DNA of 21,389 nt from an uncultured Oscillospiraceae bacterium (GTDB lineage: Bacteria; Bacillota; Clostridia; Oscillospirales; Ruminococcaceae). The stretch is taken from NCBI GenBank assembly GCA_947522735.1, contig CANNTZ010000043.1, positions 1 through 21,389 on the forward strand, given 5' to 3'. The notes beneath the pieces are model-generated. The model had not been told where the DNA came from and made no database searches. It saw only the letters and a program-made list of their open reading frames with translations. Each line of letters starts with the position of its first letter. The stretch's first letter is position 1. The position numbers and the translations under genes were made by a program. Shown here one piece after another: positions 1 to 6,839 of this stretch.

Positions 1-279
1 CCTTTGCTTACTTTCGTCGCAAAACGAAAGTAAGTGCCCGCCCGGCACGAGGGCAAGTCAGCGCCAAAGCGCAGTCAACCCTCGCCAAAGGCGAAAGAAA
101 AAGTCAACAATAAGAAAAAAACAGAATCACCCAACGCCGCGCGAGCCAGTCGGCGCACTTGATAACGTAAGCCCACGCGCAAAGCGCGGAGGCGCTCCGC
201 GTTCGGTCGAAAGATGAGAGGAGATCCAAGGGGAGAGAAGAAAACCGCCCGAACGGTTTTCTTCTCTTTCCTTGGTGCG
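1..279 (+). repeat. Dispersed hairpin repeat, left copy 1 (279-bp unit)
   Basis: The opening sequence recurs exactly one unit later (CCTTTGCTTAC at 1 and at 280, period 279) and again, reverse-complemented, at the right end of the window. The unit carries three foldbacks. The first has an 11-bp stem, CTTACTTTCGT (7-17) with ACGAAAGTAAG (24-34). The second has a 14-bp stem, AGAGAAGAAAACCG (234-247) with its complement at 254-267, which extends to 22 bp (226-247 with 270-275 outermost) if two G-U pairs are allowed. The third is a GC-rich foldback near 183-201. Short motifs such as CGCCAAAGCGCAG and CGCCAAAGGCGAAAG recur. Open frames across it are not convincing genes. It resembles a dispersed non-coding intergenic repeat, but I cannot name the family. 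The unit boundary is arbitrary because the array is cut by the window edge. Confidence 0.85.
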
Positions 280-570
280 CCTTTGCTTACTTTCGTCGCA
301 AAACGAAAGTAAGTGCCCGCGCGGCACGAGGGCAAGTCAGCGCCAAAGCGCAGCTTATCCTCGCCGAAAGGCGGAAGAAAAAGTCAACCGTAAGAAAAAA
401 ACCGAATCAACCCAACGCCGCGCGAACCGGTCGGCGCATTCGATAACGTAAGGTCCCCGCAACGCGAAGCGCGAGGACGACCGAATCGCGGCTATATCAC
501 CGGGCATTGCCCGGCGCGGATATGCCAGCGGGCGCTGCCCGCCCTCGCCAAAGGCGAAAGAAAAAGCCAT
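280..570 (+). repeat. Dispersed hairpin repeat, left copy 2, degenerate
   Basis: This second copy is in the same orientation. It matches copy 1 closely over about 280-475, including the 11-bp stem at 286-296/303-313, and then diverges. The long AGAGAAG hairpin is missing. In its place are a foldback CCGGGC (500-505) with GCCCGG (509-514) and a partial restart of the motif CCCTCGCCAAAGGCGAAAG at about 540. The pattern suggests decay or recombination at the edge of the array. From 571 to 692 I see no gene and no clear signal. Confidence 0.75.
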
Positions 571-692
571 CAGCAGCGTAGGCCTGTGATTTTATCCGGT
601 TGCCGTGTCACGTCTCTTTCTCCATACAGCCAAGTGTCACCGAATTTGCAGATGTACCTATTTTACCATACATGGTCGCAAATTTCAACGCT

Positions 693-1241
693 TTAATGCA
701 ATGTCTTGACATCTCTCCGTATTCCCGAGAAAGACGGGACATGCTGTGCGGTCCTGATGCTCAAAACAGGGAAATAGCCTCGAAAGCAGCTCCGCTTCCA
801 AGGCTGTTCCTTTTGAGGATCATCTTCCTCTGTGCTGTGCTTTTCTTTTCGCTTCTGCTGCTTTAAGTCAAACATGCGCCGCTTTTCCGCTTCCCGCTGC
901 CGTTTGCTGATCATCCTCTTCACCGGCTTATTTTCTTCTCTTTGCATCTGCAACGCCTGCTGCGATTTGGTTCCGATGCCGTACCCGGCAGTCTGCCTTC
1001 GCGCTTCTCGCTGAATTCGCTTCGGATTTGTCGCTTCCTGTCTGACCTTAACCTCAACAGACGGGCTGAATTTGAGCCGACAGTAACTTTTCAGAACAAA
1101 TTCCAAAGCCTCATAGTCCTTAGGCTCTGCTCCGAATGTGACCCTGCATACAGATAGTTTTCCGTCTTCTATACGCTCGAACACACCGGCCCAGAACGGG
1201 GCGTCGAAATATACCGTCAGCGCTTCTCTGCTTTCGCCCAT
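693..1241 (-). CDS. yjdF: YjdF-family (DUF2992) protein with frameshifted C-terminus
   Basis: The N-terminal ~135 residues match the YjdF/DUF2992 family: LTVYFDAPFWAGVFE at the start, VTFGAEPKDYEALEFV around residue 35, NPKRIQREARRQ around 72, and a long Lys/Arg/Glu-rich helix ending KQQKRKEKH. Family members are about 138 aa and usually end in a basic tail of the K-H-R-G-R type. Here the frame continues through STEEDDPQKEQPW and another ~35 unrelated residues, giving 182 aa. The cause is visible: CTGTG is duplicated in tandem at 830-834 and 835-839. Removing one copy restores K-H-R-G-R followed by a stop at 820-822, for 138 aa. The biochemical role of YjdF is poorly known. Its mRNA leader in many Firmicutes is a riboswitch binding azaaromatic compounds, so a role in coping with such compounds is inferred. 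ATG start follows AGGAGGG. Confidence 0.85.
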   Translation of the reverse strand: MGESREALTVYFDAPFWAGVFERIEDGKLSVCRVTFGAEPKDYEALEFVLKSYCRLKFSPSVEVKVRQEATNPKRIQREARRQTAGYGIGTKSQQALQMQREENKPVKRMISKRQREAEKRRMFDLKQQKRKEKHSTEEDDPQKEQPWKRSCFRGYFPVLSIRTAQHVPSFSGIRRDVKTLH

Positions 1242-1258
1242 AACGAAACCCTCCTGAA

Positions 1259-1360
1259 ATGTATTTCACAGAAACGGACAACCCGGAGGGGCAGGTTACT
1301 TACCTGAATCACTTCAGACGGCCGGGCTACCTACCGGCTCTAACACATCTGCGGATGTGC
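1259..1360 (-). ncRNA. Structured leader of yjdF, probable yjdF-motif riboswitch
   Basis: The leader ahead of yjdF folds into several adjacent stems. Plus-strand coordinates are CACATC/GATGTG at 1344-1349/1354-1359, GCCGG/CCGGC at 1321-1325/1334-1338, CTGAA/TTCAG at 1304-1308/1313-1317, and CAGGT/ACCTG at 1292-1296/1302-1306. The last two are alternatives because they share 1304-1306, which is what a switching RNA would show. A -10 like TATAAT lies at 1380-1385 on the minus strand, placing the RNA start near 1373; I see no good -35. Genes of this family are commonly preceded by the yjdF riboswitch. Assignment rests on gene identity, position and fold; I did not match a consensus. Confidence 0.6.
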
Positions 1361-1445
1361 ATTGCGTTTTTATCCTGTGATTATATAAAGTGCATTTATG
1401 CACAGTATATCGGCTGTATTCTTCATTTAGTTGACAAACCGCCGG

Positions 1446-1919
1446 CTATCTGTCCTTCTTTATCATCAGCGGAGAACCGTACTCATCTATTCCGTTATCT
1501 GTAAATCCAAGAGATAGCCAAAATCTGCGAGACTCATCTTTCGCATAATTCAAAGCATAATATATCGCGCCATCATCTTTTGTATATTCAAAAAGAGCTT
1601 GAAAGCATTCATGTCCGGCTCCGTTTCCACGATATTCAGGAAAGACCCAGAAATCCAAAATAAAACATTTGCCATCCTCGCTTTTAAAAGTACAGTATTG
1701 AGCTGCGCCAATCCTAACCCCCTCACGAACAAAATAGACCATGTGCAATGTATCCGGCGTGCGTAACATATGCCCCCTCAGAACATCCCGATATTCCGAG
1801 CTCCGAAAATATACCTTTTCTTCTTCTGTCGTTATCATTCCATCATTCACCAAATAATGAAACTGTATGCTCCAGTATTCATCAATTCGTTCAACCGGTA
1901 TCTCCTCAATTTTTATCAC
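1446..1919 (-). CDS. GNAT family N-acetyltransferase
   Basis: A 157-aa protein with GNAT architecture. The acetyl-CoA pyrophosphate-binding motif is YRGNGAG (96-102, the R-x-x-G-x-G/A signature), preceded by the beta strand FILDFWVFPE and followed by a helix. The C-terminal YALNYAKDESRRFWLSLGF block (about 121-139) is the usual motif B region. The acceptor substrate cannot be predicted. The start is GTG at 1919, supported by GGAGGAG a few bases upstream and by the lack of a better ATG. It has its own strong promoter (1964-1992) and lies upstream of the yjdF leader on the same strand. No terminator is obvious between the two, so read-through into yjdF is possible. Confidence 0.8.
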   Translation of the reverse strand: MIKIEEIPVERIDEYWSIQFHYLVNDGMITTEEEKVYFRSSEYRDVLRGHMLRTPDTLHMVYFVREGVRIGAAQYCTFKSEDGKCFILDFWVFPEYRGNGAGHECFQALFEYTKDDGAIYYALNYAKDESRRFWLSLGFTDNGIDEYGSPLMIKKDR

Positions 1920-1963
1920 TTTTCTCCTCCGTGATCGGCGATTTGTCGTTATTATTTAATGGT

Positions 1964-1992
1964 ATTATATCACGACTATGCGGCCTTTTCAA
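1964..1992 (-). promoter_or_regulatory. Sigma-A promoter for the GNAT gene
   Basis: Minus strand: -35 TTGAAA (1987-1992), 17-bp spacer, -10 TATAAT (1964-1969). The expected transcript start is near 1957, about 38 bases before the GTG start. Confidence 0.75.
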
Positions 1993-2192
1993 CTTGAGCC
2001 TGTGACCGTTTTCGGGTAACGGTGATGCCGCTGTCTCAATACTCGAATTACGCAGCCCATCCTCCGCCGTCAGAATCGCCGTCATAGTCTTGCGTTTTGG
2101 AGCCTTGTCTCCACCCGGCTTCAGCCGTCGTTTGTAAGCCCGCATTTTTACAGCCTCGCCTTGTTTGCATTATCGCAGAACAGGAAAATGTG
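1993..2192. other. Intergenic spacer, no gene recognised
   Basis: This lies between the GNAT promoter and the fucI terminator. Short frames exist on both strands, but none has a ribosome-binding site together with a recognisable family. The longest minus-strand frame (79 aa) runs through the GNAT promoter. Confidence 0.5.
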
Positions 2193-2232
2193 CAAAAAAT
2201 GCCGGAACCGTCGAATATCCGACGGCCCCGGC
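2193..2232 (-). terminator. Rho-independent terminator of fucI
   Basis: Read on the minus strand, GCCGG-GG-CCGTCG pairs with CGACGG-TT-CCGGC around a 6-base loop and is followed at once by ATTTTTTG. It starts 16 bases after the fucI stop codon. Confidence 0.88.
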
Positions 2233-2247
2233 GCAAAAGGAGATCGA

Positions 2248-4032
2248 TTATCTGTAAAGCGGTCCGTACTGACGGCAGGCGGCGTAATCGGCGGCCTGTC
2301 TGTCGGCGGTGCCAAAGGAGGACCAGGAGTGCGGACGGTAAATCTTCTCGTCGTCAACGTTGTGCATCGTCACGGGGATACGCAGCATTGAGGCGAGGGT
2401 GATGAGGTCAGCGCCGACATGGCCGTAGACGGTGACGCCGTGGTTCGCGCCCCAGTTCGCCATAACACTGTAAACATCGGTGAAAGCGCCCTTTCCGGTG
2501 AGACGCGGGCAGAACCAGGTGGTCGGCCAGGTCGGGTCGGTGCGCTTGTCGATGACGTTGTGTATCTCGTCCGGCAGATCGGCGGTGAAGCCCTCGGCGA
2601 TCTGGAGCACCGGTCCGATACCCTCGACGATATTGAAGCGCAGCATGGTCACAGGCATCTCTGCATGGCAACGGAAGTGGCTGGAGAAGCCGCCGCCACG
2701 GAAGTATTCGTAATCGGCGCGGCACCAGTCGGTTGCCTTGAGGCAGGCGGAGATATCCTCGTCGGTCATCTCCCAGAAGGGCTTCATGCAGCCCTTGCCC
2801 TCGACGTCCCTGGCGGCTCCGCTTCCGTCCAGCGCGGTCGCGCCGGAGTTGATGAGGTGGATGAAGCCGTTTGCAGCAACGCCCTCGGGCCTGTGTCCGG
2901 TCACGCGCTCGCACGCCTCGGGGCTCCAATAGGTGCGAACATCGTGGAAGCAGGGCGCAGAGTTGGTGACGAGCGTGCCAAGCATCATCGCGACGCCGTT
3001 GCAGGTGTCGTTCTCGGTCGCAAAGGGGGTCGGGGCCTTACGGCCATTCCAGTCAAAGGTAGAGGCAAGGATTGCCTCGGTGAAGTCGGCGTTGGGCAGC
3101 CAGTCGGTCCACTGGCGCTGTCCCTGGAAGCCGCCCGCGACGGCGTTCCTGCCGAGCGCTTCCTCGTGCCAACCCATCTCGTCCAGCTTCGGGTTGCCGT
3201 AGAGGATGTCGCGGATGATGAGGGTCATCTTGACGATAAATTCCCAGTCCTTCTCCGGCGGGACTATCTTGGAGCTGGTGATGACCTTCGGATGCGTCTT
3301 TGCTGCGTTCTTGTCAAAGCCCTCCGGGCAGTTTGCCTTTACCCACGCGAGCGCCCTTTCGTATTCCTCGTGGTCATATATGCCGATGGCTATGCGGCGC
3401 AGAATCTCGACCTCGTCCACCCACTCCGCGCGGATGCCGAAGTATTTCTGGAGCACCGAGGCGTCGCAGAAGCTTCCGGCAATACCCATTGCTATGGCTC
3501 CGACGTTGACGTAGGCCTTGTTCTTCATCCAGCCCGCGGCGACGGCGCAGCGCGCAAAGCGCAGAATCTTTTCGGCGACGTCGTCGGGGATGCTCATGTC
3601 CTGAGCGTCCTGAACGTCGTGGCCGTAGATGGAGAAGGCGGGAAGTCCGTGCTGGGCGTGAGCGGCCAGAACGGCAGCAAGATATACGGCGCCCGGACGC
3701 TCGGTGCCGTTGAATCCCCAGACCGCCTTGATGGTGTTGGGAGCCATGTCAAAGGTCTCGGTGCCGTAACACCAGCAGGGGGTGACAGAGAGGGTGGCGG
3801 TGACGTTTTCGCAGACGAACTGGTCGGCGCACCGGGCCGCCTCAACGCCCGAGCCTATGGTGGTGTCGGAGATGACGCACTGCACGGGAGTGCCGTCGGG
3901 ATAGCGCAGCGTGCTGCTGATAAGCTCAGCGGCCGCTTTTGCCATGCCCATTGTCTTTTCCTCAAGACTCTCGCGGACGCCGCCGAAGCGTCCGTCAATA
4001 ATGGGACGTATACCTATTTTCGGATAAAGCAT
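2248..4032 (-). CDS. fucI: L-fucose isomerase
   Basis: A 594-aa protein of the length and sequence of FucI (EC 5.3.1.25; about 591 aa in E. coli), which interconverts L-fucose and L-fuculose and often D-arabinose and D-ribulose in the cytosol. Family blocks run the full length: PKIGIRPIIDGR, ESLEEKTMGMAKA, TPCWCYGTETFDM, WGFNGTERPGAVYLAA, GHDVQDAQDMSIP, GGFQGQRQWTDWLPN, WPTTWFCPRLTGKGAFTDV, NWGANHGV. The Mn-binding residues are present as E340 (ATENDT), D364 (FHDVRTYW) and H531 (ANHGV), so the enzyme should be active. Start ATG follows AAGGAGGT with 6-base spacing. It is transcribed alone, with its own terminator, away from a divergent AraC-type regulator. No fuculokinase or fuculose-phosphate aldolase gene is present in the window. 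Confidence 0.97.
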   Translation of the reverse strand: MLYPKIGIRPIIDGRFGGVRESLEEKTMGMAKAAAELISSTLRYPDGTPVQCVISDTTIGSGVEAARCADQFVCENVTATLSVTPCWCYGTETFDMAPNTIKAVWGFNGTERPGAVYLAAVLAAHAQHGLPAFSIYGHDVQDAQDMSIPDDVAEKILRFARCAVAAGWMKNKAYVNVGAIAMGIAGSFCDASVLQKYFGIRAEWVDEVEILRRIAIGIYDHEEYERALAWVKANCPEGFDKNAAKTHPKVITSSKIVPPEKDWEFIVKMTLIIRDILYGNPKLDEMGWHEEALGRNAVAGGFQGQRQWTDWLPNADFTEAILASTFDWNGRKAPTPFATENDTCNGVAMMLGTLVTNSAPCFHDVRTYWSPEACERVTGHRPEGVAANGFIHLINSGATALDGSGAARDVEGKGCMKPFWEMTDEDISACLKATDWCRADYEYFRGGGFSSHFRCHAEMPVTMLRFNIVEGIGPVLQIAEGFTADLPDEIHNVIDKRTDPTWPTTWFCPRLTGKGAFTDVYSVMANWGANHGVTVYGHVGADLITLASMLRIPVTMHNVDDEKIYRPHSWSSFGTADRQAADYAACRQYGPLYR

Positions 4033-4088
4033 AATCGTACCTCCTTAATTTTATCGCAGAGATTTATTGCCTATTTTTAGCCATATTC

Positions 4089-4117
4089 ACTATAGCATTT
4101 TTGTCTATCTTTGTCTC
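4089..4117 (-). promoter_or_regulatory. Candidate promoter and operator for fucI
   Basis: Minus strand: -35 GAGACA (4112-4117), 17-bp spacer, -10 TATAGT (4089-4094). Plus-strand TTTGTCT occurs at 4100-4106 and again at 4110-4116, exactly 10 bp apart and overlapping the -35 and spacer. Same-face direct repeats of this kind are typical of AraC-family binding sites, so control by the divergent regulator is likely. Confidence 0.55.
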
Positions 4118-4136
4118 GCTATATTTTGTGTTTTGC

Positions 4137-4165
4137 TGGACAAATCTTGTGGTGAGATTTATAAT
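4137..4165 (+). promoter_or_regulatory. Sigma-A promoter for the AraC-family regulator
   Basis: -35 TGGACA (4137-4142), 17-bp spacer, -10 TATAAT (4160-4165). The predicted RNA start is near 4172, only about 18 bases before the ATG. The small palindrome ACAA-atc-TTGT (4140-4150) sits in the -35 region and could be a regulator half-site pair. Confidence 0.7.
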
Positions 4166-4189
4166 ATATTATATGAGGAGGCGAGAGCC

Positions 4190-5098
4190 ATGGATGCGTT
4201 TTTGGAGCAAAGGGTATACGACAGCCGACTGATAGTGTTTGCGCGAAGCTATGAGAATCTGCGCTTTCTGCCACACTACCACCGCGAAACGGAGCTGATA
4301 TATCTGCGTGCAGGCAGCGCACACATCGGCGTGGGCAGCGTGAAGCTGCTGTGCCGTGAGGGCGATCTCGTGGTCTGCCGCGGCGGCGACACCCACTACA
4401 GCAACGACGGGAGCGACGACAGCGTCATGGATTTTCTGATTTTTGATCCGATGGAGACGGAGCGGCTGTGCGCGGGGCGTCAGAATCTTCCGCCGGTTAT
4501 AAGGGCTGAGGCGCTGCGCGCGGCGGGAATGGACAAATATTGCGAAAAAGTGTACGACACGATACATGACGAGCTGGAGCGCCGGGAGGACGGCTGGGAT
4601 ACTCTGGTGCGGCTGGAGATAGCCGGGCTGATGACGCGGCTGGAGCGGTATTTTCACGCTGAAAACGGGCGGCTTCCGGCGCTTGGCGGGAGCGGAATGT
4701 TTGACCGGCTGGGGCGGCTGATGGAATATCTCGAGGTGAATTACGGACAGCAGGTGCGTCTTGAGGACGCGGCGGCGGTGATGGGCTATGAGCCAACCTA
4801 CTGCTCTCGCGTGTTCCGAACGCTGACCGGCATGAGCTTTTCAAAATATCTCAATGCGGTGCGCGTCGGAAAGGCCATCGACATGCTGCGCTCCGAGTGC
4901 GACGGCAAGCATCGGGATATTGCGGGGATAGCGCTGCGGTGCGGCTTTGAGGTGCGCAACTTCAACCGGGTGTTCAAGTCCCAGACGGGCATGACGCCAT
5001 CCGAGTTCGCCGCTGCGGGCGCGTTGCCCTCAAAGCCCTCCGTCGGTAAATTTTACGACACGACGCCGACGGTGTCATACAGGCGTGTGGTGCGGTGA
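4190..5098 (+). CDS. AraC-family transcriptional regulator with N-terminal cupin
   Basis: A 302-aa cytosolic DNA-binding regulator. Residues ~25-75 form a cupin-like sugar-sensing domain (HYHRETELIYLRAG, then REGDLVVCRGGDTHY). Residues ~172-275 carry two AraC helix-turn-helix units, the first around LEDAAAVMGYEPTYCSRVF and the second around IAGIALRCGFEVRNFNRVF, closing with the family signature FKSQTGMTPSEF. I chose ATG 4190 because GAGGAGG lies 8 bases upstream and a promoter lies just before it; the frame is open further 5' but would include that promoter. Divergent placement against fucI, with 157 bp between them, suggests it senses L-fucose or a related sugar and controls fucI. The ligand is inferred only from this neighbour. 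Confidence 0.88.
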   Translation: MDAFLEQRVYDSRLIVFARSYENLRFLPHYHRETELIYLRAGSAHIGVGSVKLLCREGDLVVCRGGDTHYSNDGSDDSVMDFLIFDPMETERLCAGRQNLPPVIRAEALRAAGMDKYCEKVYDTIHDELERREDGWDTLVRLEIAGLMTRLERYFHAENGRLPALGGSGMFDRLGRLMEYLEVNYGQQVRLEDAAAVMGYEPTYCSRVFRTLTGMSFSKYLNAVRVGKAIDMLRSECDGKHRDIAGIALRCGFEVRNFNRVFKSQTGMTPSEFAAAGALPSKPSVGKFYDTTPTVSYRRVVR

Positions 5099-5110
5099 GC
5101 GGCGCTTTTG

Positions 5111-5162
5111 CGGCAAGGGCGCGTCCCGATATGTCCTTGTCCGGCCTTTGCGGCATTTTTTT
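5111..5162 (+). terminator. Possible terminator after the AraC regulator
   Basis: CGGCAAGG (5111-5118) can pair with CCTTG-t-CCG (5135-5143, one bulged base), and a run of seven T follows at 5156-5162. The T-run is about 12 bases from the stem, so this is a weak example. Confidence 0.4.
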
Positions 5163-5244
5163 ACAGGATTATATCTTCGCCGCCGGTAAAGAATAAACCC
5201 GACGGATATGTTTTCCGTAAATATTGCTATAAGGACTGATCTTG

Positions 5245-5427
5245 ATGAAAAAGGGCGTTGGCATGATGATGACCGGCGCGGCAGTCGGACTGGCTGTCGG
5301 CGCGGCTGCGGGAGCGATGAGCTGCTGCAAAAAGACGAATATGCGCACGATGAAGCGCAAGGCAGGCAAGCTCATACGCGCCGCCGGGGACATGCTGGAC
5401 GATATCACCGGCGCATTCAAATTCTGA
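5245..5427 (+). CDS. Small glycine/alanine-rich membrane-associated protein
   Basis: A 60-aa protein. Residues ~7-26 form a hydrophobic Gly/Ala-rich segment (MMMTGAAVGLAVGAAAGAM, a glycine-zipper pattern), followed by SCCKK, a basic stretch (RTMKRKAGKLIRAAG) and a short amphipathic tail (DMLDDITGAF). The layout resembles short YtxH-like membrane proteins common in Clostridia, but I cannot assign a family or function. The start is ATG 5245, preceded by AAGGAC with an 8-base gap; a TTG codon lies directly before it. It is monocistronic, ending just before a strong terminator. Its reality rests on that gene-sized arrangement and the coherent composition. Confidence 0.65.
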   Translation: MKKGVGMMMTGAAVGLAVGAAAGAMSCCKKTNMRTMKRKAGKLIRAAGDMLDDITGAFKF

Positions 5428-5450
5428 CCTCCCCTTGCGCTCTCCCTCAC

Positions 5451-5485
5451 GGCGTCCGCGGAGCTCTCCGTGCGGCGCCTTTTTT
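5451..5485 (+). terminator. Rho-independent terminator of the 60-aa gene
   Basis: GGCGTCCGCGGAG (5451-5463) pairs with CTCCGTGCGGCGCC (5466-5479), with one bulged C and two wobble pairs, and is followed directly by TTTTTT (5480-5485). Confidence 0.8.
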
Positions 5486-5526
5486 GCATAGCCCGTTGCC
5501 TTTTGTGCATGACACGCCGAAAAATA

Positions 5527-5555
5527 TTGGCAGCGACGGCGCAATGTGATATAAT
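5527..5555 (+). promoter_or_regulatory. Sigma-A promoter for fprA
   Basis: -35 TTGGCA (5527-5532), 17-bp spacer, -10 TATAAT (5550-5555). The predicted start is near 5562, about 36 bases before the ATG. Confidence 0.8.
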
Positions 5556-5597
5556 AGGCTGTGTTGAGAATCAAATCACCGCAAGGGGGAGCTTTAA

Positions 5598-6761
5598 ATG
5601 ATAAAAAACGTCACGCAGGACATCTTTTATGTCGGCGTCAACGACCATGACGTCGATCTGTTCGAGGGACAGTATGTCGTGCCGAACGGCATGGCCTACA
5701 ACTCTTATGTTATCGCCGATGAGCGGCCGGCTGTCGTCGATACCGTTGACGCACGCTTTGTGCAGGAGTGGCTGGACAATGTCGCCGAAGCGCTCGGCGG
5801 GCGCAGCCCGGACTACCTCATCGTACAGCACATGGAGCCGGATCATTCCGCCGGCATCGCAAGCTTTCTCGACGCCTATCCCGGGGCGCAGGTCGTAGGC
5901 AACGTCAAGACCTTCACCATGATCGACAACTTTTTTGATCTTGAGCTCACCGGGCGCAAGCTCGTCGTTGCAAACGGCGATACCCTCGCGCTCGGACGTC
6001 ACACCCTCACCTTCGTCCTTGCTCCGATGGTACACTGGCCCGAGGTCATGGTGACCTATGACAGCGCGGACAGGATCCTGTTTTCCGCCGACGGCTTCGG
6101 CAAGTTCGGCGCGCTCGATATTGACGAGCCGTGGGATTGCGAGGCCCGGCGCTATTACATCGGCATAGTCGGCAAGTACGGCGCGCAGGTGCAGGCGCTG
6201 CTCAAAAAAGCCGCCGCACTGGATATCGCGACAATCTGCCCTCTGCACGGCCCGGTGCTCACCGGTGCTCTTGAGCACTACATCGGCCTCTACGACATAT
6301 GGTCGTCCTACCGTGCCGAGAGCAAGGGCGTCGTCATCGCCTATACCTCCGTCTACGGCCACACCAGAAGGGCCGCGGAGCTGCTCGCCGAAAAGCTTGG
6401 CGAAAGGGGCTGCGCAAATATCGTGCTGCACGACCTTGCCCGCGACGACATGGCGGAGTGCGTTGAGGACGCGTTCCGCTACGACAGACTTGTCCTTGCG
6501 ACGACCACCTATAACAACGATATTTTCCCGTTCATGCGCGAATTTATCGAGCACCTGACCGCGCGCAGCTTCCAGAACCGCACCGTCGGCCTCATCGAGA
6601 ACGGCTCCTGGGCGCCGACGGCGGCGAAAGTCATGCGCGAGCTGCTTGGCAACTGCAAGAGCATCACGTGGCTCGATACTGCCGTCACCGTCAAATCGGC
6701 GCTCAAGCCCGCAAGCGTCAACCAGCTATGCGCAATGGCGGACGAGCTCTGCAAGGGCTGA
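5598..6761 (+). CDS. fprA: FprA-type flavodiiron protein (A-type flavoprotein)
   Basis: A 387-aa cytosolic flavodiiron protein, which reduces O2 to water and/or NO to N2O using electrons from rubredoxin or a similar donor and so protects anaerobes. Residues 1-~240 form a metallo-beta-lactamase-like domain with every diiron ligand present: H78, E80, D82 and H83 in QHMEPDHSAG, H146 in MVHWPE, D165 in SADGFG, H217 in CPLHGP. Residues ~243-387 form a flavodoxin domain with the FMN phosphate loop YTSVYGHTRRAA (249-260), the TTTYNNDIFPFM loop and ENGSWAPTAAK. ATG follows an AGGGGGAG site. It has its own promoter and terminator and no rubredoxin gene beside it. The O2-versus-NO preference cannot be read from sequence. 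Confidence 0.95.
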   Translation: MIKNVTQDIFYVGVNDHDVDLFEGQYVVPNGMAYNSYVIADERPAVVDTVDARFVQEWLDNVAEALGGRSPDYLIVQHMEPDHSAGIASFLDAYPGAQVVGNVKTFTMIDNFFDLELTGRKLVVANGDTLALGRHTLTFVLAPMVHWPEVMVTYDSADRILFSADGFGKFGALDIDEPWDCEARRYYIGIVGKYGAQVQALLKKAAALDIATICPLHGPVLTGALEHYIGLYDIWSSYRAESKGVVIAYTSVYGHTRRAAELLAEKLGERGCANIVLHDLARDDMAECVEDAFRYDRLVLATTTYNNDIFPFMREFIEHLTARSFQNRTVGLIENGSWAPTAAKVMRELLGNCKSITWLDTAVTVKSALKPASVNQLCAMADELCKG

Positions 6762-6780
6762 TTCCGAAATATACGGCCTA

Positions 6781-6824
6781 AAAAATGCCCGGACGCGGCT
6801 CATGCATTGCGTCCGGGCATTTTT
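6781..6824. terminator. Bidirectional terminator between convergent genes
   Basis: TGCCCGGACGC (6786-6796) pairs perfectly with GCGTCCGGGCA (6809-6819), with AAAAA before and TTTTT after. It can therefore end fprA on the plus strand and the zinc-ribbon gene on the minus strand. Confidence 0.9.
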
Positions 6825-6839
6825 CGTTTATGATGATTT

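Noticed and set aside
75..335. Open frames of 60-90 aa in the terminal repeats, such as 75-335 (-) and 21061-21330 (+)
   Set aside because: They track the repeat unit in both orientations, cross its hairpins and lack ribosome-binding sites. Similar frames in databases are probably repeat translations.
1906..2145. 79-aa minus-strand frame upstream of the GNAT gene
   Set aside because: It contains the GNAT promoter (1964-1992) and its ribosome-binding site, and has no recognisable family.
2419..4080. 553-aa open frame opposite fucI
   Set aside because: It is the antisense of a clear L-fucose isomerase, with composition (Val/Gly/Ala/Arg) typical of a GC-rich shadow frame and no family features.
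4067..4189. 41-residue N-terminal extension of the AraC regulator
   Set aside because: It would include the -35/-10 promoter and lacks a ribosome-binding site, whereas ATG 4190 has GAGGAGG at the right distance.
5571..6554. 327-aa open frame opposite fprA
   Set aside because: It is a shadow of the flavodiiron gene, which keeps all metal ligands on the plus strand.
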